64,000 bases of DNA, taken from positions 13,528,571-13,592,570 of the forward strand of contig NC_045138.2 in assembly GCF_008831285.2 (NCBI RefSeq), read 5' to 3'. A program made the translations under genes and the position numbers. Origin of the DNA: Nymphaea colorata. Taxonomy: Eukaryota; Streptophyta; Magnoliopsida; Nymphaeales; Nymphaeaceae. The notes under the pieces are model-generated. The model had not been told where the DNA came from, did not search any database, and was given only the letters and a program-made list of their open reading frames with translations. Below are positions 23,601-35,867 of the stretch, in pieces (the stretch's first letter is position 1; every line of letters starts with the position of its first letter).

Positions 23601-26600
23601 TCCTTTTAGGGGAAGAACCGAAGCTGCTAAGAGGCAGGTTGTAATCTACCAGACCAGAAGCCCAAGCTTGGTGTGGGAGTGGACTGAGTGGTTATAAGTA
23701 ACATACACATCTAACACATGCCACTTTATGTAAAGTTTTATGCAGTTCAAGTCAAATACAAAAATAAACCATATATGCTTATTTCATCATAAGCCTAATA
23801 AACAATTCCAACAACAAATATTGCAGAATTCAAAATACTTCCAGCTTAAAATATATGAACCTACTTTGTATCATAATGTCATAACATGCCACTCAGTTAC
23901 CAAAATAATATATTGATAAGAATAACATAAAGCAGTTCTGCAAGCATATTAAGTAAAAAGATGCAGCACCCAATGGTGAAGGCAAAAAGTTTATTAGTGG
24001 CTGCAGTTTCCTTGAAGCCACTTTTTCTGGGTTGGCTTTTTTTATTAAATTAGGAAGAAAACGAAAGTTCCTTAACCCCACTAAGATGTATCCATGTGAT
24101 AAACCTGTGTTGCAGCAGCATCCAGCATAATCAACATAAAATAAAGACAAAATCAAAAAGCTTGAATTTGACAAGATGAATCCTTTCCTTAGACTTCTCG
24201 CTAAACATTAGTGGTACCAGCAGACCAAGAATTGCTCCCAATTAAGTGCTTAAGCAGGTAGCAGCTACAATTTCTCAGTTAAATTGGAAGATTTACCATA
24301 TACTATTTATATTATAGCCTATTGTTTCATTTGTGTGACCATTGTTCTAAACCTTCACCTGCAAACCTTTAACCATACAAGCAAAGGTTCCTAGGGACCA
24401 TTACATCACCAAGTTGTAAAACCTACATAATTATCTGCAAGTTTCAATAAGATTCCCAAGAGCAGGACAAAGCTTTTGTTATTTTATAAGAACAAATCAA
24501 GAGGGTTGTTAGAGGCATCAAAAGCAATGCAGCTAGAAGTTGTACCTACCGGACTACTCATCCCAACATGTGCTTCATATATCCTCAATGATTTAGGTGC
24601 TTTTGGCTGGGGATGCTTGAATTCAAATTTTTCCTAGAAGAAAAATCAAAGATTCAAAATTAATGTAAAAGCTCGGGAAAACTTGGAAGTTTTGTTTATT
24701 AAATAGCATACCTCAGGAAGTGGATCATAATATATGCCATTATACGGGATTTCCCCAGGGGCTTGCACAGAGAACTTAATCCAAGCAGGAATTGAATCTT
24801 TGATGCCAGATGGAGTTTCCATGTGGATCTGCACTTTTTCAAAAAGTAAATAAAGACAATTCCATTAGACCAAATGCATCTGAAGCAAAATTCCTCAAAA
24901 AGACTAACAGCTTCAAATAATAGAACTTTGGTTACTAAAACATTTTGAATCCTCAGCAACAAAGATGGACTATTAAGTATATTAATAAGAAATAAATTAA
25001 TAATGTACTGGCTTCTTCCAATAAAAACAAATGAAAACCTCAAGTAGTCCGTCTGACATTTAAAATACAAATCACCATACATTGAGTTGCTAAATTTCCT
25101 GTAAGAATGCGCAGATACTTTTAACTAAAGCTTCACATATATTGGTCAAATGTTGGAAAATGAATTTTCAATTTCTCCTGCAATTCTGCCTACTATAATT
25201 ATAATCCTCAACTGATAATCTCCAGCATTGATGCAAACCATTGATTTGAATAGACAAATATTGCATGCTTTGAGGACTAGGCACAAAAGAGTAGATCAAC
25301 CTCCTGCAAAGTCTAACAAGAAGCTCATCAACAAGAAGCCTTTTCAAATGTTATATACCTAAAAAACAATCAAATGTTATTTACCTAAAAAACAAACAAG
25401 ACCTCAAGTGCAGGGGCGGAGGAAAGGTGAGGCTGACAGTAGCCAGGGCCCCCCCCCCCCAAAAAAAAAAAAACATCTGGCTTCACCTCTGCCCGAGTGG
25501 GCAGGCATTTGGTATATTCCATATATAAAAAATGCCAACAAAAGTAAGCAATGCAAAAAGGTTATCAAGTAAAGAACTATCTTCTTACATTCCAATACCA
25601 TAACTGCTGGGATTGGTTTCAGAACAGAATCTCCTTGTGAAATTGAATTCCAAAATAATCTATCATGCCTACCTTCACACGTGATCCATGAGGGATTGGT
25701 GGTGAGCCATCAGCATTATTTGGCAAGAAAATTTCCCAAACACCAAACTCATTCTGCAGTCAGATGAATACCGGACTATAAGAAACTGAAGATCAAGCTA
25801 AAATGACTGAACAGAAAGAAAGAAAACAAAATTATCATCTTCTCATTTGAACTGTACTGTCTTTTTCTATCATGTAACTGTCATTGGTAATGATAAGATA
25901 CCACTAGTAATTCAAAAACTTCTTTCCCATAAGCAAATAAGTAACCCATTTATTTTTAACTAACATAAAACAAATGGAATAGGAATAGTGGACCCAGAAG
26001 CCGGTAAGGAACCATTAAAAGTAGATTCTGTTCCATGCAGATCACCTAGATTGACAGCTTTCCTCAAGGAACAGAACAAGTTTTGGCAAGATTGGAAGAC
26101 CTATAGAATGTAATTCTTGCAGAAAAGGTTGAACACGGGTACTGTTAAAGCCATCTACAGACATAATAGAAAAAAAATAAAACAAAACAAAACTGATATA
26201 TCAAACTCCGATAACATGACTTACCCGTGCCATGATATCTGCATTGGGATTCCAATTGTTGAAATCGCCAACAAGAGAAGCTGACTGTAAATAGCATGTA
26301 AATAGAGACAAGTGGTTCAGAAGCAGGATTCATCAAATAACCACAACAGTAAAATAGCAATAAGATTGCAAAGATAAAAAGAAACATTGCAAAAACACAG
26401 AAGAAAAATATGCAACTTGTGACCATAAGTAACAAACATAAAATTAATTAGACAGCTATATTACTGCAAGTGAAAACTAGGTAGCTTATGCATACATGCC
26501 ACATTCTGAAATCTGAACTACAAGAACCTTCTTCCATCCATGACAACGGCTATCAATGCAAATATATCAGCGGATATGCACCAGTTAAAATCATGGGAAA

Positions 26601-29600
26601 CTGCTCATTGGTGATAAGCAATTCCTTATTGGACAGCCTTAAAGCTTATAACAATGTCATAAACAATATACAGTAGATATCCTCAAGAAGCTTCCAGTCT
26701 AAGTCATATGGACTTGCCAAAACAGTCGCCACACCTGAGTCATCGCTGCATGTGCAGCAGCTGACAATTTGATTTCATTTTTGTGGAATCATTGTTACTG
26801 ATAGTTTGTTAATCATTCATTTGTCACTTGTGGGCGATTTTGTACATATACACATACACAAACTTGCCGCAACCCCACCTATGTTTTTGAACAATGTTGC
26901 ACCTGCAATTCGTACCTGTGTGACATATCTTCTGAACAGAAATATTCACCAGCTTGAGATTACAAACACATTCCCAGTGTCTTTGATAGGAAACTATTAA
27001 AAAAAAGAAACCTACCACGAGAGTAGAAAACATTTAAAGTTAACTTAAAGAGAGCTTGCAAGTTAAATCATTCAACATAGTGTAAAAGCATTAACTTTTT
27101 GTTTCAAAGTTCAGAGAAGATGAAGCTAAGCTTGTATATCCATTCAACAAAGTTGCACGTCTAACCAAGTTTTCCCAGGTGTAAATTAGAATATATAGCT
27201 TTTATCAGATATGTATACCCCTTATTACTCATGGCAAACTTCAAAATTTAGCAAAATATGGTTACATTCAGTTAATTATTAACAGACACAGAGCTTTAGC
27301 CTCCCACTCAAGATTGTTAATGAAAATGAGTTCAGCAACTGCAAAGACCAAAAAGAACAACTTCTCTACCATGTAACTGTTCTTGCAAGCAGAAGATCTT
27401 TATCACAGAACACCAAGATCTAGAAAATGAACATAATGACAAGGTATGTCACAGGAGGTGCAAGTACTAGTTCGCCTAGCCAGCCTAACCGCCCTTGTGT
27501 CCCAGATTGTGTCCGGATCAAATCCAGGAAATGGTCCCTTTTGTTTTAAAATGGCTTTTGGTTCCCAACTTCTTGAATCTAAAAGGGCCTTAGTTTACAA
27601 TTCTCTCTTTGTTCTTCTCCTATCTCAAACACTGATGCCCACCTGCGCCAATCTCCAGCAATCAGCAGCAACCTTCTGGCATGGTTGTTTTTTATTTTTC
27701 CCTTTTTCTTTATCTTTTTCACTTTTATGCTCAATATAAGATCTTTTACTGCCCCAACTAAAACTTTTTCACTTTTATGCTCAATATAAGATCTTTTACT
27801 GCCCCAACTAAAAGTTTTCTCTTCAATAGAAAAACTTAATACATTGTTTCTTTTCTTCTCTTTCATATCTATCATTGCTTTTTATAAGTTTTACACTTAC
27901 GGCTTAGTATTTCTTATTTTTCTTTTTTTGAGGGAAAATTTATGGGTATGCAGCCCAATCATTGTGTGATGAGTGATCAATGCAGAGGAATGTTCATGTG
28001 CTTACACAAATGCGTCACAAACACAAACTTAGCATTTATAATTTATGGACATGTAATAGAGCCTTTCTCTCTCTCATGGGCATGCACACTCCTCGACCCC
28101 TAACCCTCCCCCTCACCACATTAAAAAAATAAAAATAAAAGAATAAAATAAAATAAAATAAAGAAAACCATTTTCAAAAAAGCTATGTATATACACACAC
28201 ACACACACACGCACTGTCTGAAAAACATAAATGAGGCATGAAAAAGCTTGTTGATGCACTGGGCTCTTTACTGAACAACTTTTTGAGGTGATAGAAAGAG
28301 GGAGGTTAGAGAATCACCTTTGCTCCAGGAGCCCATTCTCGATACGTTATTCCATCAGCACTGTAAAATCAAGAAAAAATTTGGAAAAATGAAAAGGCAT
28401 CTTATATGAGACAAATTATAATAAATTGCACATATTATGATGAAAATTTGCATCATACATATAGTGGAGAAGAGGTTCTAAAGAATACCATTGGAACATA
28501 AAAAGTAAATATGTTATGGTAAAATTTAGATGAGATAACAGGTCTCTGATGGGTAAGAAAATAAGAAACAATAGGACCATCAAAAGCTGGTCAAATGAGA
28601 TGTCATAGGCAAGCACACAAAATAATTTTAGAGAAAAATAACTGGAAGAGAAAGCCCAACTAGAAAGCAGATAACCAATGTCTAGGACAAGAACGGGTTG
28701 CAAACTTTTCATTTCACATCGCTTTTACAACAGCTCAACATCACTTTTCATCCACATGTTTCTCTGTAACCTAATAAATTACAAAAACTGACCAAAAAAA
28801 GTTTAGAAGCTTCAAATTTTTGCTGCAACTAAAACTGTGATAAATGTGAATGCATTCGTTATATTAACTATAAGATTTTAAGAAAAAGCATCCCACATAA
28901 AAAAATTCAAAACATAAGAGGTTCATATCTATACAGCTTGGGAAATGTTTCAACACAAAAATACTAGAATACACTTTCCACATTGTCAGTCAACTAATGG
29001 TTATAGAATACAGATACTGAAAGCCTGTGAACAAAGCAATAACTATTGAACAGTTATATTTTAAGGTTTCCTGCAAAACAAAAAAGGAACCCAAATCTGT
29101 TTAAGGAATTCAAACAGCTCACATTTAAGTTCAACCTAGTAAAGGTTTTAAGCTGTCATTGGATGGGAATTTCAAACACAATTATCAGATCACTTTGAAT
29201 AAGTAGGAAATCATGATTACTACAAATAGGAAGCGGAATGCATCAGGAATCCCAATTCCCAAATATAAGCAAGTTCCAATCATTTGCATCTTGATTCCCA
29301 TGTAATTCCACTTTAAACTGGTCTTGGCAATTACTTATCCCTTGGTATATTTTTTCTTAAAGCGTTGCTTGCTTGTATAAATCTACCAAATGTTAACAAG
29401 TGAGCAAATCACTTTCTGCGAAGTTCCCTGAACAGCTCCCTGTTTCCACTTCCTGAATCATCCAAAAATTTTGAAATGACCACTTTCTGGTTCTCATTCC
29501 CATAGTGTCCCCAGTTCTTGCTCCTGCATTAGCAACCATTCACCACACCAAACCGTTGGCTGGATCTGATTATCACAGATTCGATTCAATCATTGTTAAT

Positions 29601-32600
29601 CCTTGTCTAATTTAGCTCTTACTACTTGGTAATAGTTGTGCATCTAGAAACAATTTTGATTGTCAACTCTGGTCAGACCCGTCCCAATTTTAAATTAATC
29701 TAGAAGAATGGGGATTGATGTCTAGATGATGGTCCAAATTTTATCCATGTACAGATCTGACGTTTTTGTTCTAAACATGGAATAGTTTATGCAAGTTTGA
29801 ATTGGTTTCTCATTCAATTACCAACCACATTTCATGTCAGTGTTGGATCAAAGTTTTGAATAGAAAAAATTCACCCAATCTGAACATATTTTTGCCTAAT
29901 CCAGACTCATGTACCAATCTGTTTTAGCCCATATCCAGCTAATAATCTCCCTGTACTGAAATGACCAGAAGTCCAATCGAATATGGAAATATAAGAAATC
30001 TATATTTTGACTGGGGACAGATGGTATTTGGATGCAGTCCAAGTTGTATTTCTAATTGAATCAACATATGAAAGCTTTAGACCTGATTATGAACCAAAAT
30101 TTAATTAATTGTTTGGCTCTGCTCTGAAGAAAAACCAGGCTGTCCAGGTTCCAATCCGATCATAGAATAAAATAACTGAGAACTTGGTTACTGGAAGTGC
30201 CACTAAATTCGCCAAAATAAAACAAGGTTGTGGAGGCATGCATTTTTCTCATTCCAGTTGGGAAAAGGACAAACTGAACAAAATTCACTTCTGCCAGCTG
30301 AAAAGCATCAATTGTGATATGCAAAATGAAACTAATAAAATGTAGGACAAACAAGCACACCATGAGTCATACCTACGATTAAAGCCAAATTTCTCATATC
30401 CACGAGAAAATGCATCCAAGCCCCCCTCATTTTGATCAATAAGATGCCTCATTCTCCTATAATGTGAATACCTGCACGGGTAATGCAATTAAGCATGACA
30501 AAAGAAAATAAAAATTTATGAAAGAAACACAGATGAGAAACCGTTCATTTTCTCAATACCAAGAAAAAGTAATAGGAGATGTAGTTCTCCCAACATGATA
30601 GTAACAGTGGATAATCCTTACCTTGAAAGAGCTATGAAAATCAGAATCATGGTTCTCCTGAAGAACAGTGTATGTATAGAATTTGCCTAATTATTTCAAG
30701 CAATTTGCATATTTTACATAAAAACAAGCAGCCAGATGAGAATATAAATGCAAATAACAGTGAACACGAGAATAAAGAAACAAGTATGAAGTATGTCTTC
30801 ATGACATAACCATTATATGCTGGAACAGTGTGATAGTCGTGGGCAAGAAGGATACAAATGTACTACTGCAAGGTTGGGGTTCTTAAAGAAAAGTAGTTAA
30901 TGAACAAGGGGCTCGGTATAAACTTATAGAAGGACGGTGACCCTCACTATGATGGGATTAATGAAGGCTTTCCCTCAGAGTTAAGAGGGTTTACCTTAAT
31001 TTGGATTAGGGTCAGGGTGGGTTGAGTGTGTTCTTTTACTTTTTCAGAAACATGCATGTGCTTACTATCCAAAATCAGAACAGAAAGTTAAAAATGAGAT
31101 GCACACAGCTTGGGCTTCAAGATTATAAGGTAAAGAATATTACCTATAATCAAGATGCGTTCGGTGAGCTTTTAAAAGTGGATCTATTTCATAGATCCTC
31201 TGGCCGTTACTACAAGGAGGTATAGACCTGCGTTCAGTTTTCCAAGCAGCATCATTCTTTGTTGATTGCTCCATATTTTCCTCAATTACCTATAAAAGAG
31301 AGAAAAAAACATGGTCAAGATGCTCCCAAAAATAAGTCTAGGTCTACAAATAACAAGCTCTAATGGGTCAACCAGGTTCATGTAGAGCTTTTAATCACTG
31401 AAGTGACATAGAACCATTAATGATATCTCACGAAAAGTATGGACTTAAGGGTAGTGGTAGGTCAAATGCATGAGAAGTCTTTCCCTTTAGAGTAATTATG
31501 CCAAAATAAAATCAACAGGAGACCAACGAAGCACAGCCAAATATCCCCACAATTTCCATACGGCAGGTGTGCTTTTTACTTCCAATATGAGCAGGATGAA
31601 CAAAAAAAAAATACTACACAAAATGTGTGTAGTTACATTACAGCTTTGATCCATGAAATTCATTGCTCGCAATCAGAAAAAAACAAACAAACAAACAAAC
31701 AAACTTTCTTGCATATCTAAGATAGAACGAGTTCTTCTTGCAAAATATTCCATAAACAAATTATTGCAACATGAAGCTACCGCTTAATTGTCTAAATACA
31801 CTATAGTACAAGACAAAGTAACAATTGACTAGACAACAATGGTAGCCTTTTTTTGAGCCTAAAATTGCACAATGTTGACATAAATCATAACATAATCAAT
31901 ATATCCAGAACTACATCTTCTAGAAAACGTGCCTTCACGAGAACAAAGAAAAGAAAAAAGTTACAGCTGTAATTTACTTAACCATTTTAAAATGCAAAAA
32001 AAACTGGCTTTTGGTATAAATAATCGTAAAATTAGTTTGAATTTGTATATCCATGAAGCATAGAAAAGATACCAAACAGCATATGAAGATCAATTGCTCC
32101 AACAGACCTGAACTTTCTCCGTTTGAACTTGGGGGACATCCTCAGTATCAACTTGGGGTACATCATCAGTGTCAACTTGGGGGACATCCTCATTATCAAC
32201 TTGGGGGCTCTCCTCAGTAGATGTTGAAATGTCACTCTGGATTCCGGGAACAAGAACATTATCTGAAGTATTCATGGTTGAAGCTGTTGACTCTGTATCG
32301 TAAGATGAAGTCCTCCTGGAAGATAACCTCCTTATAGAAGAAACCTGATGGGCTGTTACAATGGAAAGTATTTAACTGCACAATGTTTGAAACTTTGAAC
32401 TACTACTTAAAAAAGGTAAGGAGGATATGGCACTTTAAGGCTTAAGGACTGTAGCTTAATTGACAACTACCCTATGTTGTCATCTCTGTTTTATCTCTGG
32501 CTTTGCAGCACAAAACCATGCATGTTTTTGCTTACCTTTGTATTAAACACTCAATAATGTCCACATCCGTCAATGATGAAAGTAAAAAACAACAACATCT

Positions 32601-33554
32601 AAGGCAACTAGCAAGGAAAAGAACCTCATATTTATATTGTACCTACTACTTACTTTTATGTCCCTATCTTCCCGGTTTTATCATACTTGAATGTACAAAA
32701 TACCATACAATTTTCTTGTTTGGGTCATTTTCTTACATGTCATGTTCATGCTACTGGTTGCCGGAGGCTCTTAACGTGTTCAAACGTTTGGGGCATGTCT
32801 GACGCAGATGTCTAACGCAGACACAGGAAATCCATAAAACAAGCGCTTCGTAAACGGATGCGAGACGTATCTTCGGTCATCGCGAAAAAAGGAAATCCCG
32901 CGAAATTAAAAGCATAAGCTGAGGTGTCTCATATACATTGTGTCGCTTTTGCCATTCAACTCCATGAAAAACATAATTTAATACACCATGCAACACGCGC
33001 AAAATAAGGTGTGGCACAATTCTAACCACAAAAGGTGACACTTCGTTCCAGACACCGGCTGTACAACAGAGTGAGTCCAGAGTTCAAGAAGGAGAGAGAA
33101 GAAAAGAGAACAAAGAAAGAGCAACATCTTGACGTTTACGAGACCTTTGAACTAGAAGATCGCGCTGCGAAGACTTGAAGGCGCACTAAAACATTCGAAA
33201 AAAGAACTCCGGACAACGTGAAAAATAACACGCTACACTGCTCCCCGGTGTCGCCAAAAAACTCGAGATCGGCTATCCAAACCGGAAAACTCAAAGAAAT
33301 CGAACATTGTGTCATACTTCAAAGATCAAGAAAGTCATCCAAACAAATGCAATAAGCTGTCTCCACTTTTATCCTTTCATGAACGAAAGACCAGAACGAA
33401 GAAGTAAGGAAGGGAGGGAAAGAAACTCACGCGCAGGGTGCTTCTGAAAGCAAAGATAACGAAGAGAAGGCGTCCTTCTCTCGCCGCCCGGTCTCGACCC
33501 GAAGCCCTCGCCCACACCGAGAGGCACGCGCATGCCCGCAAGCGTCCACGCCAT
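14694..33554 (-). CDS. SBE2: Starch branching enzyme, class II (22 exons, 835 aa)
   Basis: A plastid glucan branching enzyme. It cuts alpha-1,4 chains and rejoins them as alpha-1,6 branches in amylopectin. Exons, 5' to 3': 33554-33431, 32352-32108, 31289-31144, 30471-30373, 28360-28318, 26284-26225, 25753-25673, 24828-24712, 24633-24550, 23289-23168, 22686-22567, 20867-20738, 20637-20527, 19676-19548, 19094-18988, 18382-18238, 17660-17513, 17436-17336, 16880-16803, 16049-15894, 14966-14892, 14780-14694. They total 2508 nt, every junction in phase. Residues 1-57 resemble a transit peptide (MAWTLAGM start). An acidic repeat occupies 91-122. The CBM48-like part spans about 200-305 ([16 protein letters not shown]). 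The GH13 core carries DIVHSHAS (D410, H415), GFRFDGV (nucleophile D481), VGED (acid/base E536) and ESHDQ (H604, D605). The C-terminal beta domain ends YALSED. The class II exon count and acidic N-terminus separate it from SBE1. One oddity is FFAVSSR where the family usually has FAPSSR. Confidence 0.95.
23430..23710. repeat. Repeat-like insertion in SBE intron 9-10 region
   Basis: Within the SBE intron between exons 9 and 10, two near-identical words built on TTGTGAGRAATCTTGTG lie about 67 bases apart (near 23470 and 23537). They are followed by AGCTAAGTGGTTAAGTATC, which resembles the head of a tRNA-derived repeat. The segment looks imported rather than ordinary intron, but I could not find termini. 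Confidence 0.3.
25449..25474. repeat. C-run followed by A-run in an SBE intron
   Basis: A homopolymer run of about a dozen C bases is directly followed by a run of about a dozen A bases, inside the intron between SBE exons 7 and 8. Exact run lengths in such tracts are prone to sequencing error. Confidence 0.7.
27440..27635 (+). mobile_element. Possible SINE-like fragment next to the duplication breakpoint
   Basis: GATCAAATCC at 27516-27525 is a perfect polymerase III B box. The preceding CCTAGCCAGCCTAACC is only a weak A box. The segment ends where similarity to copy B begins (about 27636). It is present at the copy A left edge and absent at the copy B edge, so it lies outside the duplicated unit. 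Confidence 0.3.
27714..27813. repeat. 50-bp perfect tandem duplication in SBE intron 5
   Basis: The units 27714-27763 and 27764-27813 are identical, each from CTTTTTCACT to CCAACTAAAA. Copy B (near 41075-41120) has only one unit. The extra unit therefore arose in copy A, or was lost from copy B, after the large duplication. Confidence 0.85.
28190..28212. repeat. AC microsatellite in SBE intron 5
   Basis: A CA-repeat run of about ten units lies 100 bases downstream of SBE exon 5 in transcript order. The equivalent position in copy B (about 41455-41472) has an interrupted, shorter form. Confidence 0.7.
31678..31703. repeat. AAAC tetranucleotide microsatellite in SBE intron 2
   Basis: About six AAAC units occur inside the intron between SBE exons 2 and 3. 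No other feature is associated with them. Confidence 0.75.
32111..32206 (-). repeat. Coding 24-bp minisatellite in SBE exon 2
   Basis: Four 8-residue units encode [24 protein letters not shown] and PQVQTEKV (residues 91-122). They lie between the transit peptide and the CBM48 region, where class II enzymes carry a variable acidic segment. The array adds an acidic, probably disordered tract without shifting the frame. Confidence 0.9.
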
Positions 33555-35867
33555 CGCCGATCCCAGCAGATAAAACAAGAAAGCAGGATAAATGAACCAG
33601 AAACAAAATCGAAGAAACTCTTCCGGGAGGGGAAGCCGTAAAGCGGGAGGGAATGAGAAGTTGAGGAAATTCCCGGAAATTGCGTGAATATCATAAAAAC
33701 AGGAGGAGGAAAGAGACTCTTCTCGAGGAGCGTCGCCTCGTCCGCTTCTGCAGGATCGGCTCCCTCTCGCCCTCCCTCTCTCTCTCTCGGCTACGTTAAA
33801 ACGTTAAGGGGGGAAACCGCACCGAGGAGAAGCCAGACGTTTGCGGGACCCAGCTGGGCCCACCACCACCTCCGGAGCTTTACAAACCGCTGCCACTTTC
33901 TTCTAAAACTTTTTCCAATTGCGGCACACTCGGAAGAGGAAGAAAGGACACGAAGGCTTTTCGCCATACATCGGCTTGTATTGAACGCAAATATTAAGAA
34001 AATTACCCGCTTACCAGTAGGACATTGGTGTAAATGGCTTTGATCTGTGAGGGCTCCAGCGGGAAACGGGTTCTTTCAGTTTCTTATAAATTTTTTTGGG
34101 GGGGGGGGATGAAAAAGCTTTCGGTCTTTTTGGGTTGCTTGCGTGGCAGCTGGAGGCCACGTGTTCGGATGAAGAACGGGTGGCCTCCGTGACGGGGGAT
34201 TGGTTCGGGAATTCCCGTAAGCCCTCTCGCTTCAACAAAATATCTCTAATGCCACCGGACCCGGATTCCAAGTAATTTTCATTTTCCCGTGTCTATTAAA
34301 CGGGGTTTACCCTTTTACTTGTGTTACGTTTTAAGTTTACAAATCACTTGAATCAACTTTAATAAAAAAACATGTTTATTGACGATAAGTAACATTCATT
34401 TAACATTTTCCTAAGCAATATACTATACTTCGATGCTGCTGCACAAAATAGTCCTCGTTCTTGACCGACGGTACATGGCATATATAAAATATTTAAAATA
34501 CCACGGCCCCACTGGCCTAGGTCCTACATTTCAAGCTACGTCTTCACCCTCATGTATGTCTTCTTTGCACTCGACCATGTCTCACTCAACTAGACGGGAA
34601 AGGAGAGTTCAATTCTTGTCTAAATTGTAAAGTGGATCGCCCGGCAACACTCTTTGGCAACCTCTTTGGTTATCAATTTCTATTCGGTCTCAAAAACCAC
34701 CATCATTTCAAAAATTCAAACTAATAACGCAACTTCACCACTGCTGCCTAATTAAAATATGAGGGGCCGAATCGGAACGGGGGCGTTCGGATTGGATATG
34801 ACCTGAAGCAACATCCCGCTCAAGGAAGTGGCAGATGGCGACTCTCCCCCACCATCACCATGGAAAAGGATGCGAATATGCTGCTTTCTCATAAGTAGTA
34901 AGCAGGAGGAGTATAGTATAGGGTGTCCGGTTTTGGACGCAGCAATAAAAGACGTCCGCCTTTTCGAGGGAGGGGGCCCGGACCGGACCAACCTCTGCCC
35001 AGATATTTTTAATATAACTAACGGGGGACCCGCTCTTTTTGGACTCTCTTGAATGCCGAACCCGTTTTCTTCTAAAACTGGGGAAAGCCAGTACCCCCGC
35101 CCGCAAATGACCGCTACAAAAAAATCGAGCGGGCCCCACAGGTCACAGGCTCCGGCTCCACTTTACTCACGTCTTTCATGGGCCCCATCGGTGGGCCCAC
35201 ATTCGCCTCGCACTCGCACACCGACCGTCCGTTCAAACCCACTGCGGACCCCACCCCACGTGCATGTCCAGCAAAGCAGAGTCATCCCCCCCCCCCCATT
35301 TTTACGCTCTTTTGACGAATTCATTTCTACTATTGCATGACGATACTTTTCTGTCCACAGGTTCAAATAATGTTACGAAATTTTATCAAGTTTAAGTTGT
35401 TCTGATCGTTTGCAAGGTGTTATGCATATGTTTAATTTTTTTTTGAAAACCAAAATGGGATTGTTATTAGTATTTGCCTTGTTAAATAGTGGCCAGTTTC
35501 ACGCATACCACCAATAAATAAAATAAATGGATTGAACGATTCATAATCGATAAGCACCTTGGATGTCGTGTTAACTCTTGATCTTTTAAAACATGTTTCT
35601 GGAGCTCATTGTTGGATCTGTTCCGGTTATGACCGTGGTGTCGTCAATATCTGCTTGCTTTTAACAAAGTATTAGTGAGGCAACATCAGTCACTCTCACG
35701 ATCATATATACTTGGAGAAGGAACAGAATAAGTCGATCGAAAACAAAATGGGAAAGTAAGGAACAGAACAGAAGATGAAGCAGAGGTTGCAATAACTTTG
35801 TCGTTACATACATAGAGAGAATGGGAGAAATTTTTTTACATCGTATCGTCCTCCATATTTGCCTCTC
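33555..35867 (-). promoter_or_regulatory. SBE upstream region, between SBE and the dead transporter copy
   Basis: This 2.3-kb spacer should hold the SBE leader and promoter, read leftward. The first few hundred bases are GC-richer, with a GAGAGA tract on the minus strand (about 33772-33790). A TATA-like TTTATAAG on the minus strand lies near 34085-34092. A GC-rich block spans about 34960-35320. From about 34804 onward, parts match the copy B spacer (near 43277), showing that the duplicated unit included it. No gene is supported. Confidence 0.4.

Noticed and set aside
33369-33694. Longer minus-strand frames beginning upstream of the SBE start
   Set aside because: The apparent start at 33578 is a TTG codon. 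The frame ending at 33694 is out of frame with the transit peptide. ATG at 33554 gives the family-typical MAWTLAGM opening.
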